DNA from: Gemmatimonadota bacterium
GTDB taxonomy: Bacteria; Gemmatimonadota; Gemmatimonadetes; Gemmatimonadales; GWC2-71-9
Direction: 5' to 3'
NCBI GenBank assembly: GCA_040388535.1
Contig: JAZKBR010000004.1
Location: 372,001 to 436,000, forward strand
DNA length: 64,000 nucleotides
Below are positions 1-7,872 of the stretch, one piece after another. A program made the position numbers and the translations under genes. Under the pieces are notes generated by a model. The model searched no databases, was not told the origin of the DNA, and was given only the letters and a program-made list of their open reading frames with translations. Position 1 is the first letter of the stretch. Every line of letters begins with the position of its first letter.

Positions 1-212
1 TCGACCCCTTCGTAAATCGAGACGTTGTTCTGGATCTTGACGTTGTTGCCGATCCGGGTCCCCGGCATCACCACCACGTTCTGACCGAGGGAACTCCGCT
101 CCCCGACCACGGCACCTGCCATCACATGGCAGAAGTGCCAGATCTTGGTGCCTTCGCCGATGGTGGCGCCGTCATCGACATAACTCGACTCGTGTACGAA
201 GAATCCCGCCAT
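1..212 (-). CDS. Sugar N-acyltransferase, left-handed beta-helix (WbpD/WlbB-like), truncated by window edge
   Basis: Seventy codons read leftward from an ATG at 212 and run off the window, so only the N-terminus is present. The peptide has the stepwise hexapeptide pattern of LbH acyltransferases, with segments such as KIWHFCHVM, SLGQNVVV and GTRIGNNVKIQNNVSIYEGV. This spacing is characteristic of UDP-2-acetamido-3-amino-2,3-dideoxyglucuronate N-acetyltransferases and related nucleotide-sugar acyltransferases used in surface polysaccharide synthesis. They act as cytoplasmic trimers with acetyl-CoA. The gene lies 45 nt downstream of the amidase on the same strand and could be cotranscribed with it. 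The family is clear from the repeat pattern; the exact sugar substrate is inference. Confidence 0.8.
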   Translation of the reverse strand, partial: MAGFFVHESSYVDDGATIGEGTKIWHFCHVMAGAVVGERSSLGQNVVVMPGTRIGNNVKIQNNVSIYEGV

Positions 213-257
213 CCCAGCCCCCCGGAGCCGCGTGAGGCGGAAAGATAAGCGGGGGTG

Positions 258-1907
258 TCAGCCCAGGGTCGGCAGGAATCGCGGCGATCGGCGGAGCTGC
301 GTCGCCTGTTCAAAGGCGTATGCGAGGCCGAGCAGGCGCGGTTCGGCCCAGGCGCGGCCGATGAAGGAGAGCCCGACCGGAAGCTCGTGGACCAGACCCA
401 TTGGCACCGTGATACTGGGATATCCTGCGACGGCGGCGAACGAGGTGTTCCCGCCGGTGAAATGGTCGCCGTTGAGCAGGTCAGTCGTCCACGCGGGCTG
501 GTTGGAGGGGAGCACGATCGCGTCCAGGCGGCCCCGGTTCATCGTGGCGTCGATCCCTTCGGTCCGGCTCTTCAGGAGACACCGGGCCCGGGCGTCAAGG
601 TATTTCCGATCGGTGAGCGCGCCGACGCGCTGGGCCCGGATGAAGGTCTCCTGACCAAACCAGGGCATCTCGCGCTCCTTCTCTTGCTCGTTCCACGCAA
701 TCAAGTCGGCGAGAGTACGAACGGGCGACCCCGCCCCGCGGGTCGCCAGATAGGCGTTGAGTCCCGCCTTGAATTCGTAGTCGAGCACGATCCCTTCCGC
801 GGCGTCGAAAGTGCCGGCGGTCACCAGGTTGGCAGGATCGACGATGATCGCGCCGGCATCGCGCAGCGCACGGATCGCTTCATCGAATCGCTGATCGACC
901 TCCGGATGGAAGCCGGCCAGGTTGCGGGCGACCCCGATGCGTGCGCCCTTGAGCGCTGCGGTGTCGAGTTGGCCCTGATAGTCGTCGCGGCTGTGCCCCT
1001 TGCTCGCAAGGGTTGCGCGGTCGCGCGGATCCACGCCGGTGAGTGCGCCGAGGAGTGCCGCGGCATCGGCGACTGAACGCGCCATCGGCCCCGCCGTATC
1101 CTGGCTCGCCGATATCGGGATGATTCCCGAACGGCCCCAGAGGCCCACCGTAGGCTTCACGCCAACCAATCCGCAGAGCGCCGATGGGCAAATAATCGAG
1201 CCGTCTGTCTCGGTGCCGATCCCGATCGTCGCGAAATCCGCCGCGATCGCCGCGCCCGTTCCCGACGATGAGCCGCAGGGGTTCCGGTCCAGGACGTACG
1301 GGTTGCGAGTCTGACCTCCGCGTCCGCTCCAGCCACTGGTGGCACGGGTTGACCGGAAGTTGGCCCATTCACTGAGGTTGGTCTTGCCGAGGAGTACGGC
1401 GCCAGCCAGGCGGAGCCGCTCGACAATGAACGCATCGCGGGGGGCGCTGCTCGTGGCCAGCGCCAGCGAGCCGGCGCTCGTCCGCATCCGGTCACCGGTA
1501 TCGATGTTGTCCTTGATGAGGATCGGAATCCCGTGCAGCGGACCAATGGAGCGGCCCGCGCGGTGTTCGGCGTCGGCACGGTCGGCGATGGCGAGCGCCT
1601 CGGGGTTGGCCTCGATGACGGCGTTGACCGCGGCACCTCGCCTGTCGAACGCCTCGATCCGGGCGAGGTAGCGCTCGGCAAGTCCACGCGCCGAGAGTTC
1701 GCCGCGCTGCATCATCGCGGAGAGTTCCGTCACACTTCGTTCGAAAAGCGGATCCGGTGCCGCGGCGATCTCGGACGGTAGTGGTATCGCCGTGAGGGGG
1801 TCACCGGGCGATTGCTGTCGGTCGAGCCCGAGCAGCGCCGCGCCACCGACAAGGGAGTGGGCGAGAAATGCCCGCCGCTCGATCGCAGGATCAGTTGACT
1901 GAGACAC
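258..1907 (-). CDS. Tat-exported amidase (amidase signature family)
   Basis: 549 aa amidase-signature enzyme hydrolysing a C-N amide bond. The catalytic Lys is in ILIKDNIDT (about residue 132), the cis-Ser in NPCGSSSGTGAA (about 215) and the nucleophile Ser in GTETDGSIICPSA (about 237), giving the Ser-cisSer-Lys triad. The N-terminus has an RRAFL twin-arginine motif followed by a short hydrophobic stretch, so export through Tat is likely. I chose the GTG at 1907 because AGGAGG sits 5 nt upstream of it; a GTG at 1952 would add 15 residues without a Shine-Dalgarno. It resembles peptide or aliphatic amidases more than GatA because it is exported and no gatB/gatC is nearby. The substrate is unknown. 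Confidence 0.88.
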   Translation of the reverse strand: MSQSTDPAIERRAFLAHSLVGGAALLGLDRQQSPGDPLTAIPLPSEIAAAPDPLFERSVTELSAMMQRGELSARGLAERYLARIEAFDRRGAAVNAVIEANPEALAIADRADAEHRAGRSIGPLHGIPILIKDNIDTGDRMRTSAGSLALATSSAPRDAFIVERLRLAGAVLLGKTNLSEWANFRSTRATSGWSGRGGQTRNPYVLDRNPCGSSSGTGAAIAADFATIGIGTETDGSIICPSALCGLVGVKPTVGLWGRSGIIPISASQDTAGPMARSVADAAALLGALTGVDPRDRATLASKGHSRDDYQGQLDTAALKGARIGVARNLAGFHPEVDQRFDEAIRALRDAGAIIVDPANLVTAGTFDAAEGIVLDYEFKAGLNAYLATRGAGSPVRTLADLIAWNEQEKEREMPWFGQETFIRAQRVGALTDRKYLDARARCLLKSRTEGIDATMNRGRLDAIVLPSNQPAWTTDLLNGDHFTGGNTSFAAVAGYPSITVPMGLVHELPVGLSFIGRAWAEPRLLGLAYAFEQATQLRRSPRFLPTLG

Positions 1908-2122
1908 GCGCGCCTCCTGGCGTAGGCTACGGAACCCCACCGAGATGGTCACATCGGTTTCGTTCGAATTGTGTTAGAACCGCGTCAATACTGGGCGCGA
2001 ACCGCTTCCTGACAATTCCATACTATCATCGCGATCGATCGCTGCGGATTCTCCAGTACACCTGAGATGGCACGCGCGTCGCGCGATGTCACTCACGGTG
2101 CTCTCCAACGGAGAACTCCATC

Positions 2123-5100
2123 ATGCAACAGCCTGGTAGGACCCCCTTCGCACACGCGCTTCGGCGCGCGGTGTGTCTGGCGACGTGTGCCGTAAGCTTT
2201 ACTGCGGCACTCTCGGCCCAATCCACCGGCAAGCTGGAGGGACGTATTCGCGACCAGAGCGGCCAACCGGTCGCGAATGCGCGTGTCCTGATCGTCGGCA
2301 GTTCGGCCTCGGCCACGGCCAATCCACAGGGATACTACTTCTTCAACAACGTGCCCGCCGGCGATGTCTCGGTGCGGGTGTCCTACGTCGGCTTCAAGCC
2401 CAAGGAGATCACTGGCGTCAAGATCCTGTCCGGTCAGACCATTACGCAAGACGTAGCGCTCGAGCAGACGCCGGTGGCCGTGCAGGAAATTCAGGTCATC
2501 GCCGCGAGTAACGCGCTGGTCCCGCGAGACCAGGTGACCTCGAAGCAGCTCGTCGACGGCTCCTTCACTGACAAGCTTCCGGTCGACCGCGTCAACGGCG
2601 TCCTCGCCCTCCAGCCGGGTGTTTCCGCGGCGCCGGGCGGCGGAACCCTGTCCGTTCGAGGTGGCCGGAGCGACGAGAACAGTACCTTCATCGACGGTGT
2701 GCCAGTCGCTCGCGGCAATCGCGGCACCGGTTCAGGTCGAGGACTCGGCGCGACCGCACCGGGCAACACGGCCCCCGACGCCACCATCAGTGTGAGCACC
2801 AACGCCTTCGAGGACGCCTCCGTCACGACCGGCGCCTCCTCTGCGGAATTCGGGAATGCGCAGGGCGGTGTCATCGCGATCACCACCCGAAGCGGCGGAT
2901 CGCGCTTCTCCGGCAATCTGGGCTATGAGACCGACCAGTTTTCCGGACAGCGGTATTCCAACGGCTTCAACCGCTTGCAGGCCTCCCTCGGCGGGCCCGT
3001 CCTGAAGGACCTGACGTTCTTTGTCGGTGGGACGCTGGAAGGCCAGACGACCGCGACGCAGGGCTACAAGGGTTGGGAAGTACCGGGCTTCGTCCGTGCC
3101 GGGGTAGACACCAGCTACTCGGTCGCGCGGACCCGCAACGATCCGGCGTCGGATACCACGATGGTCTCCGTCTACAAGTACGCAATGTTCCGGGGTGAGT
3201 GCGACAATGCCCTGGTGGCCAACGCCGCCGACGCGGACATGCGCAACAACTACGGCTACAGCTGTCACGGCAACCAGAATCCGTTCGCGCCAACGACGAA
3301 CCTGCAGCTCACGAGCAAGCTCAACTATTCGTTCGGTCAGGGTTCGCGCCTGGCGCTGTCGTTCCTGACCAACAACAGCCAGACCCGCGGCCAGCGCGGC
3401 GCCGACCTGACTCTCGGCACGCAGGTGCGCAACAATGTCGCGACGCTGAACTGGACCCAGACGCTTCGCAAGAATTCATCGCGGGCGATCGCGCTGGATG
3501 CCTACCTCTCCTACCAGTGGGACCGCTCGATCGCGTCGCCACTCACGGCGGCCTCGGAAGAGTCGAGTCGTGACCCGTTCAACGGCTGGCAGCTGAAGGG
3601 GTACGACTTCCTGTATGGCTTCAAGCAGTTCGCGGTCACTGACGAACTCGTGCGCAACTACCGCCTGAACCAGAGCAACACCCCGATCACGATCCTCGAC
3701 CGTGCCAATGTGTCCCAGTACGGCGGCAACCCGGTATACGGCAATGTCGGCGGCGCCGTGGTGCTTCCCGATGGCGTCGGTGCCCTGGCTGGCGGCGGCG
3801 GTAACGTGGCCGCGACCCTCAACACGGCGAGCGAGAACCGTCTCCTTGGGAAGGCGAACCTCGACTGGCAGCTCGACCGGTACAACCGGCTCAAGTTCGG
3901 CGGCGAATACACGAAGTACACGACCAGTACCTACAGTGTCGCGGCCAACGGTCAGGCCTTCTCGGACATCTGGCTCGCCCACCCGACACGCTATAACGTG
4001 TTTGCCGAGGACCGCCTCGATCTCGGCGATGTCGTGCTCGTCGGCGGCCTGCGCTATGACTACTTCAAGGTCGGCGCCAGCAAGTGGAAGGACTTCCCGC
4101 GCATCTCGTCGGCGCCGGGATTCACGCCGGACAACCTCGACAACTACCTCGAGGAGTACAAGAAGCACGACTATTTCTCGCCGCACATCCAGGTGGCCTT
4201 CCCGGTCACGGATCGTACCAACTTCCGGCTGTCCTATGCCCAGCAGGTCCAGCAGCCGGACTTCTCCGTCGTGTTGTTCGGGTCGAACACCGACCTGTCC
4301 ATCACCAACACGAACAACAACTACGGCACCGATCTCGACTTCGGCAAGTCGATCATCTTCGAGTTCGGCGTCCGTCACGCCTTCAGCGATGACATGGTGC
4401 TCGACGTCACCGTGTACAACAAGGACAACCTGGCCAATGCTGCGGGTCGACTGATTCCGCTGACGGATCCGATCGGAGACGCGCGCAACGACATCCGGCT
4501 GCAGGTCAACCAGGACTTCGGCAATACCCGTGGTCTGGATCTGCGTCTCGATCGCCGCTTCGGCAACATCTTCAACGGCGTGCTGAGCTACTCCTTCCAG
4601 GATGCCAAGAACACCGGCTCGAATCCGTTCTCGTTCATCAACTTCGGGTCACGGATCATCTCGGGCCTCGGCGGCTCGAACACCCCGCCGCCCCAGGCGG
4701 CCCAGCCGCTCGGCACCTCGCGCCCGCATAACATCGCGGGACAGGCGGCCTTCACGTTCCCGCCCGATTACAAGAGCGGGACCGTGGTCGGCAGCATCAT
4801 GAAGAAGGTCGGCCTCTTCACGACCTTCCGGTACGCATCGGGAACGCCGTACACCCGCTGCTCGACCGAGGACGAAGGCTCGATCAACGTGCTCTCGGGC
4901 GCTCCTTGCGCCAAGGAGCTTGCGGGCGACTTCAACGCCGCCAGGCTTCCGGCCTACAAGGAGTTCAATCTCCGGGTCACCAAGGGCTTCTCGGTCGGGA
5001 AGCTCGATTTCACCGCCTATGGTGACGCGCGCAACCTGTTCAACATCCAGAACATTGCGCAGGTCTTCACGGCGACGGGTAGCGCCGTCAGCGCCACTTC

Positions 5101-5425
5101 GCGCGCGCGTGCCTGGTCGGCCGACTCGACCGCCTTCGCGGATTTTGCCTCGGCGAACGGTGCCTATGAGAGCCGGAGCGGAAACATTGCCCTGCCAGCG
5201 TCGAATGCAGCCTGCGGCAACTACGCAGATGCTTCCGGCAATTCTGCCGGGCCGACGTGCTATTACTACCGCAAGTCCGAGCAGCGCTTCGGCAATGGCG
5301 ACGGCGTCTATACGCTGGCAGAGCAGCGGCGTGCGTCGGATAACTTCCGGGCCCCCGCGACCCATATCTCGAATTTCGCGTTCCCGGGGCGTCAGGTTCG
5401 GTTTGGCATGGAAGTCAACTTCTAG
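2123..5425 (+). CDS. TonB-dependent outer-membrane receptor with carboxypeptidase-regulatory-like N-terminus
   Basis: 1100 aa outer-membrane transporter. Residues 1-32 form a Sec signal peptide ending near LSAQS. Residues about 36-115 are a CarboxypepD_reg-like beta-sandwich (GRIRDQSGQPVANARVLI). A plug domain follows at about 135-260 (VNGVLALQPGV, LSVRGGRSDENSTFIDGVPV), and the rest is beta-barrel ending in the terminal Phe expected for BamA recognition (FGMEVNF). The Ser-, Asn- and Tyr-rich barrel is typical of SusC/OmpA-like receptors in Gemmatimonadota and Bacteroidota. There is no SusD partner beside it. The ligand cannot be told from sequence; the tonB/exbBD operon near the right end of the window could energise it. 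A terminator follows directly. Confidence 0.92.
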   Translation: MQQPGRTPFAHALRRAVCLATCAVSFTAALSAQSTGKLEGRIRDQSGQPVANARVLIVGSSASATANPQGYYFFNNVPAGDVSVRVSYVGFKPKEITGVKILSGQTITQDVALEQTPVAVQEIQVIAASNALVPRDQVTSKQLVDGSFTDKLPVDRVNGVLALQPGVSAAPGGGTLSVRGGRSDENSTFIDGVPVARGNRGTGSGRGLGATAPGNTAPDATISVSTNAFEDASVTTGASSAEFGNAQGGVIAITTRSGGSRFSGNLGYETDQFSGQRYSNGFNRLQASLGGPVLKDLTFFVGGTLEGQTTATQGYKGWEVPGFVRAGVDTSYSVARTRNDPASDTTMVSVYKYAMFRGECDNALVANAADADMRNNYGYSCHGNQNPFAPTTNLQLTSKLNYSFGQGSRLALSFLTNNSQTRGQRGADLTLGTQVRNNVATLNWTQTLRKNSSRAIALDAYLSYQWDRSIASPLTAASEESSRDPFNGWQLKGYDFLYGFKQFAVTDELVRNYRLNQSNTPITILDRANVSQYGGNPVYGNVGGAVVLPDGVGALAGGGGNVAATLNTASENRLLGKANLDWQLDRYNRLKFGGEYTKYTTSTYSVAANGQAFSDIWLAHPTRYNVFAEDRLDLGDVVLVGGLRYDYFKVGASKWKDFPRISSAPGFTPDNLDNYLEEYKKHDYFSPHIQVAFPVTDRTNFRLSYAQQVQQPDFSVVLFGSNTDLSITNTNNNYGTDLDFGKSIIFEFGVRHAFSDDMVLDVTVYNKDNLANAAGRLIPLTDPIGDARNDIRLQVNQDFGNTRGLDLRLDRRFGNIFNGVLSYSFQDAKNTGSNPFSFINFGSRIISGLGGSNTPPPQAAQPLGTSRPHNIAGQAAFTFPPDYKSGTVVGSIMKKVGLFTTFRYASGTPYTRCSTEDEGSINVLSGAPCAKELAGDFNAARLPAYKEFNLRVTKGFSVGKLDFTAYGDARNLFNIQNIAQVFTATGSAVSATSRARAWSADSTAFADFASANGAYESRSGNIALPASNAACGNYADASGNSAGPTCYYYRKSEQRFGNGDGVYTLAEQRRASDNFRAPATHISNFAFPGRQVRFGMEVNF

Positions 5426-5448
5426 GCTTCCGCGGGACTGACACAGGG

Positions 5449-5476
5449 CGGGCAGGCCTCCGGGTCTGCCCGTTTT
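5449..5476 (+). terminator. Intrinsic terminator of the TonB-dependent receptor gene
   Basis: A 10-bp stem (arms 5449-5458 and 5463-5472, one G-T pair) with a TCCG tetraloop is followed by TTTT at 5473-5476. It begins 24 nt after the receptor stop codon and separates that gene from the kinase gene. Confidence 0.85.
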
Positions 5477-5545
5477 GCGTGTCAGAGGGTAGTCAAGTCG
5501 TGCAGCCGTCCCCTCACCCGGGAAAACCGGCGCTACTTTTCGGTC

Positions 5546-7180
5546 ATGATGACCCTGGCAACACCCCGTCGGCCCCGGCAACGGTACTCGCGTGCCGAGC
5601 TCCTGCTTGCTGCGGCGTTCGCCACGGTCCTCTTGCTGGTAGGTCTCGGAAGCTGGACGCTCTGGTCAACGATGGTCCACCATCGGGCCAGCGCCGACGA
5701 AACGCTGATGGACCACTCCAGCTACATCGGACTTTCGTACGCCAACAGCACGCAGAGTGAGACCTGGTTTGCTGTGCGCACCATGCTCGCGACAGCCAAG
5801 GATTTCGCGGCCACGGGTGCCACCGCTGTCTCGGCCGATTCACTTGCGGCCCGGTCGGCCCGCGATGCACTCGGCCCCGGGATGGTTCCGGTGGCGCCCC
5901 GCCTCTTCTTCGCGGGAGACTCGGGACACTGGCGCTCCCTCTCCGCCGGCATTCCGGTAGACAGCGCCCTGACCAACCGGCTCGAACTCAGGCTCCGGGA
6001 TTCGATCCCGCGGAGCGGCAATTTTGTCGGCGCAGTGATGATCCGGGGCGCCGACACCTCGCTGGTTTTCATCGAACCAATGGACGTCGATGGCGAATGG
6101 GTCGGGATGGAAGTCCCCCTCCCCGACTTCCGTGAAAAAATCCTGATGCCGCCACTCGAGCGCATCGTGATGAGTTTCCGCTATCTCGAGGATTCGCTTC
6201 ATCCAGGGTCGGTGCGCGATACCGTTGCCCAGCCCCTGTCAGCTGAAGTCGCGACGCACGGTGGTACCGTGCTGATGCGCTACGGCCCAGCCACCGGGAC
6301 ACCGTGGCACGCGCAGCGGATGATCCTCGGCAGCGTCGGTGCGCACGTCACCCTCTGGATCGAACCCGCTGGTGTGCCGGTGCTGATGCCTGGCGGATAC
6401 CCACCGAAGCCCGGACCACGGGTCCTCGCGGGAATCGCGATCGCCCTGCTGCTTGTAGGTGGCGCTGCGTATCTGGCGTGGCGCACCGTGGCGCTCTCGC
6501 GGCAGCGCGAGGAGTTCACCTCCAGCGTCTCACACGAATTGCGCACTCCGCTCACCAACATCCAGCTCTTCGCCGAGACCCTCCTCATGGAGCGCGCGCG
6601 GACGCCGGAAGAACGCCGTACGGCCCTCGAGACCATCACCCGGGAGACTAGGCGCCTTGTGCACATGGTCGAGAACGTGCTGGCGTTCTCGCGCGTCGGT
6701 CGGCCGTCGGAGACGCTGGTGCGTCGCTCCGAGCGCGTCACCCGACTGGTCGAGGATGCGGTGCATTCGTTCGGACCGCTCTTCCGCGCGCACAGCATCA
6801 CCCCGGCGGTGACGGTCACCGGGCCGTCACACGCGTCGGTGGACGGCGACGCCGTGCGGCGGATCCTCGTCAACCTGCTCGACAATGCAGTGCGATATGG
6901 CCCCGACGGTCAGGCCATCATCGTCAACGCGACCCACGACGGCGCCGCCCTCGACCTCACCGTCGAAGATGAAGGGCCTGGGGTACCGGTGGTGGATCGG
7001 GAGCGGATCTGGCAGCCGTTCGAGCGTGGCAGCCCTGGCGCAGACGGCGGGACAGGAATCGGGCTGGCGGTCGTCCACCAGCTCGTGGCACTGCACGGCG
7101 GCAGTGTCCTGGTCGAGGACGGCCGCCGTGGTGCCCGGTTCCGGGTTCGACTGCCCCTTCAGAGCGGAGAAGCGGAATGA
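5546..7180 (+). CDS. Membrane sensor histidine kinase
   Basis: 544 aa two-component sensor. A first membrane helix lies at about 18-42, a periplasmic sensor region of about 250 residues with no recognised fold follows, and a second helix lies at about 295-315. The HisKA dimerisation helix carries the phospho-accepting His330 in the H-box SVSHELRTPLTN. The HATPase domain shows the N-box NLLDNAVRYGPDG, the G1 box DEGPGVP and the G2 box GTGIGLAVVHQL. It starts with tandem ATGs at 5546 and 5549. Its stop overlaps the start of the response regulator gene as ATGA, so the two are translationally coupled. The signal sensed is unknown. The upstream terminator suggests a separate promoter from the TonB receptor gene. 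Confidence 0.93.
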   Translation: MMTLATPRRPRQRYSRAELLLAAAFATVLLLVGLGSWTLWSTMVHHRASADETLMDHSSYIGLSYANSTQSETWFAVRTMLATAKDFAATGATAVSADSLAARSARDALGPGMVPVAPRLFFAGDSGHWRSLSAGIPVDSALTNRLELRLRDSIPRSGNFVGAVMIRGADTSLVFIEPMDVDGEWVGMEVPLPDFREKILMPPLERIVMSFRYLEDSLHPGSVRDTVAQPLSAEVATHGGTVLMRYGPATGTPWHAQRMILGSVGAHVTLWIEPAGVPVLMPGGYPPKPGPRVLAGIAIALLLVGGAAYLAWRTVALSRQREEFTSSVSHELRTPLTNIQLFAETLLMERARTPEERRTALETITRETRRLVHMVENVLAFSRVGRPSETLVRRSERVTRLVEDAVHSFGPLFRAHSITPAVTVTGPSHASVDGDAVRRILVNLLDNAVRYGPDGQAIIVNATHDGAALDLTVEDEGPGVPVVDRERIWQPFERGSPGADGGTGIGLAVVHQLVALHGGSVLVEDGRRGARFRVRLPLQSGEAE

Positions 7181-7872
7181 CACGACGGGTGCTGGTGGTC
7201 GAAGACAACGCCGCGATCGCCGAAGGGATCCGGATGAACCTGGCCGTTGAGGGCTATGTCGTCGAGGTCGCCGCAACGGGCGAGCGCGGGCTGAGCCAGG
7301 CCAGGCGATGGGATCCCCACCTGGTGATCCTCGACCTGATGCTGCCGGCGATGGACGGATACACGGTGCTGCGCACGCTGCGTGAGGAAGGGCGCGAGGT
7401 CCCCGTGCTGATCCTCTCTGCCCGCGGCGCCGAGACCGATCGCGTCCGCGGATTCCGACTCGGGGCCGACGACTACGTCGTCAAACCGTTTTCGCTGCCG
7501 GAACTGCTGGCTCGCGTCGCCGCGATGCTGCGGCGCGCGACACCGGGCGAGCCAGTTGCGCTGCGGAACCGGTGGACCTTTGGAGAGGTGGTTGTCGACA
7601 GCAGCACCCGCGAGGTGACCCGTGATGGCGATGTCGTGTTACTGCGCCCCAAGGAGTTCGACCTGCTGGTCGCCCTGCTCAAGCGCGAAGGGCGGGCCGC
7701 GGCACGCGCCGAGCTGCTCGATGAAGTCTGGCGCTACGAGGCGGATGTGATGTCGCGAACGGTTGACGTCCACATTCTTGAACTCCGGCGGAAGCTCGAA
7801 CGCGATCCCGCAGCACCCGAGCATATCCTCACCATTCGCAAGACCGGCTATCGACTCGTCAGCGGGGCGTGA
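7177..7872 (+). CDS. OmpR/PhoB-family response regulator
   Basis: 231 aa DNA-binding regulator. The receiver domain (about 1-118) contains the acidic pair in VVEDNAAI, the phospho-acceptor Asp53 in VILDLMLPAMDG and the Lys in DYVVKPFS. The winged-helix effector domain (about 130-228) has the family features LRPKEFDLL, SRTVDVHI and IRKTGYRL. It is the cognate partner of the preceding kinase, with which it shares a 4-nt overlap. Its 3' end overlaps the convergent HEAT-cyclophilin gene by 14 nt, leaving no room for a terminator outside coding sequence. Confidence 0.95.
   Translation: MTRRVLVVEDNAAIAEGIRMNLAVEGYVVEVAATGERGLSQARRWDPHLVILDLMLPAMDGYTVLRTLREEGREVPVLILSARGAETDRVRGFRLGADDYVVKPFSLPELLARVAAMLRRATPGEPVALRNRWTFGEVVVDSSTREVTRDGDVVLLRPKEFDLLVALLKREGRAAARAELLDEVWRYEADVMSRTVDVHILELRRKLERDPAAPEHILTIRKTGYRLVSGA

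Noticed and set aside
1953-2122. Possible promoter with TATCAT near 2024 for the TonB receptor gene
   Set aside because: No -35-like hexamer at an acceptable distance; not strong enough to report.
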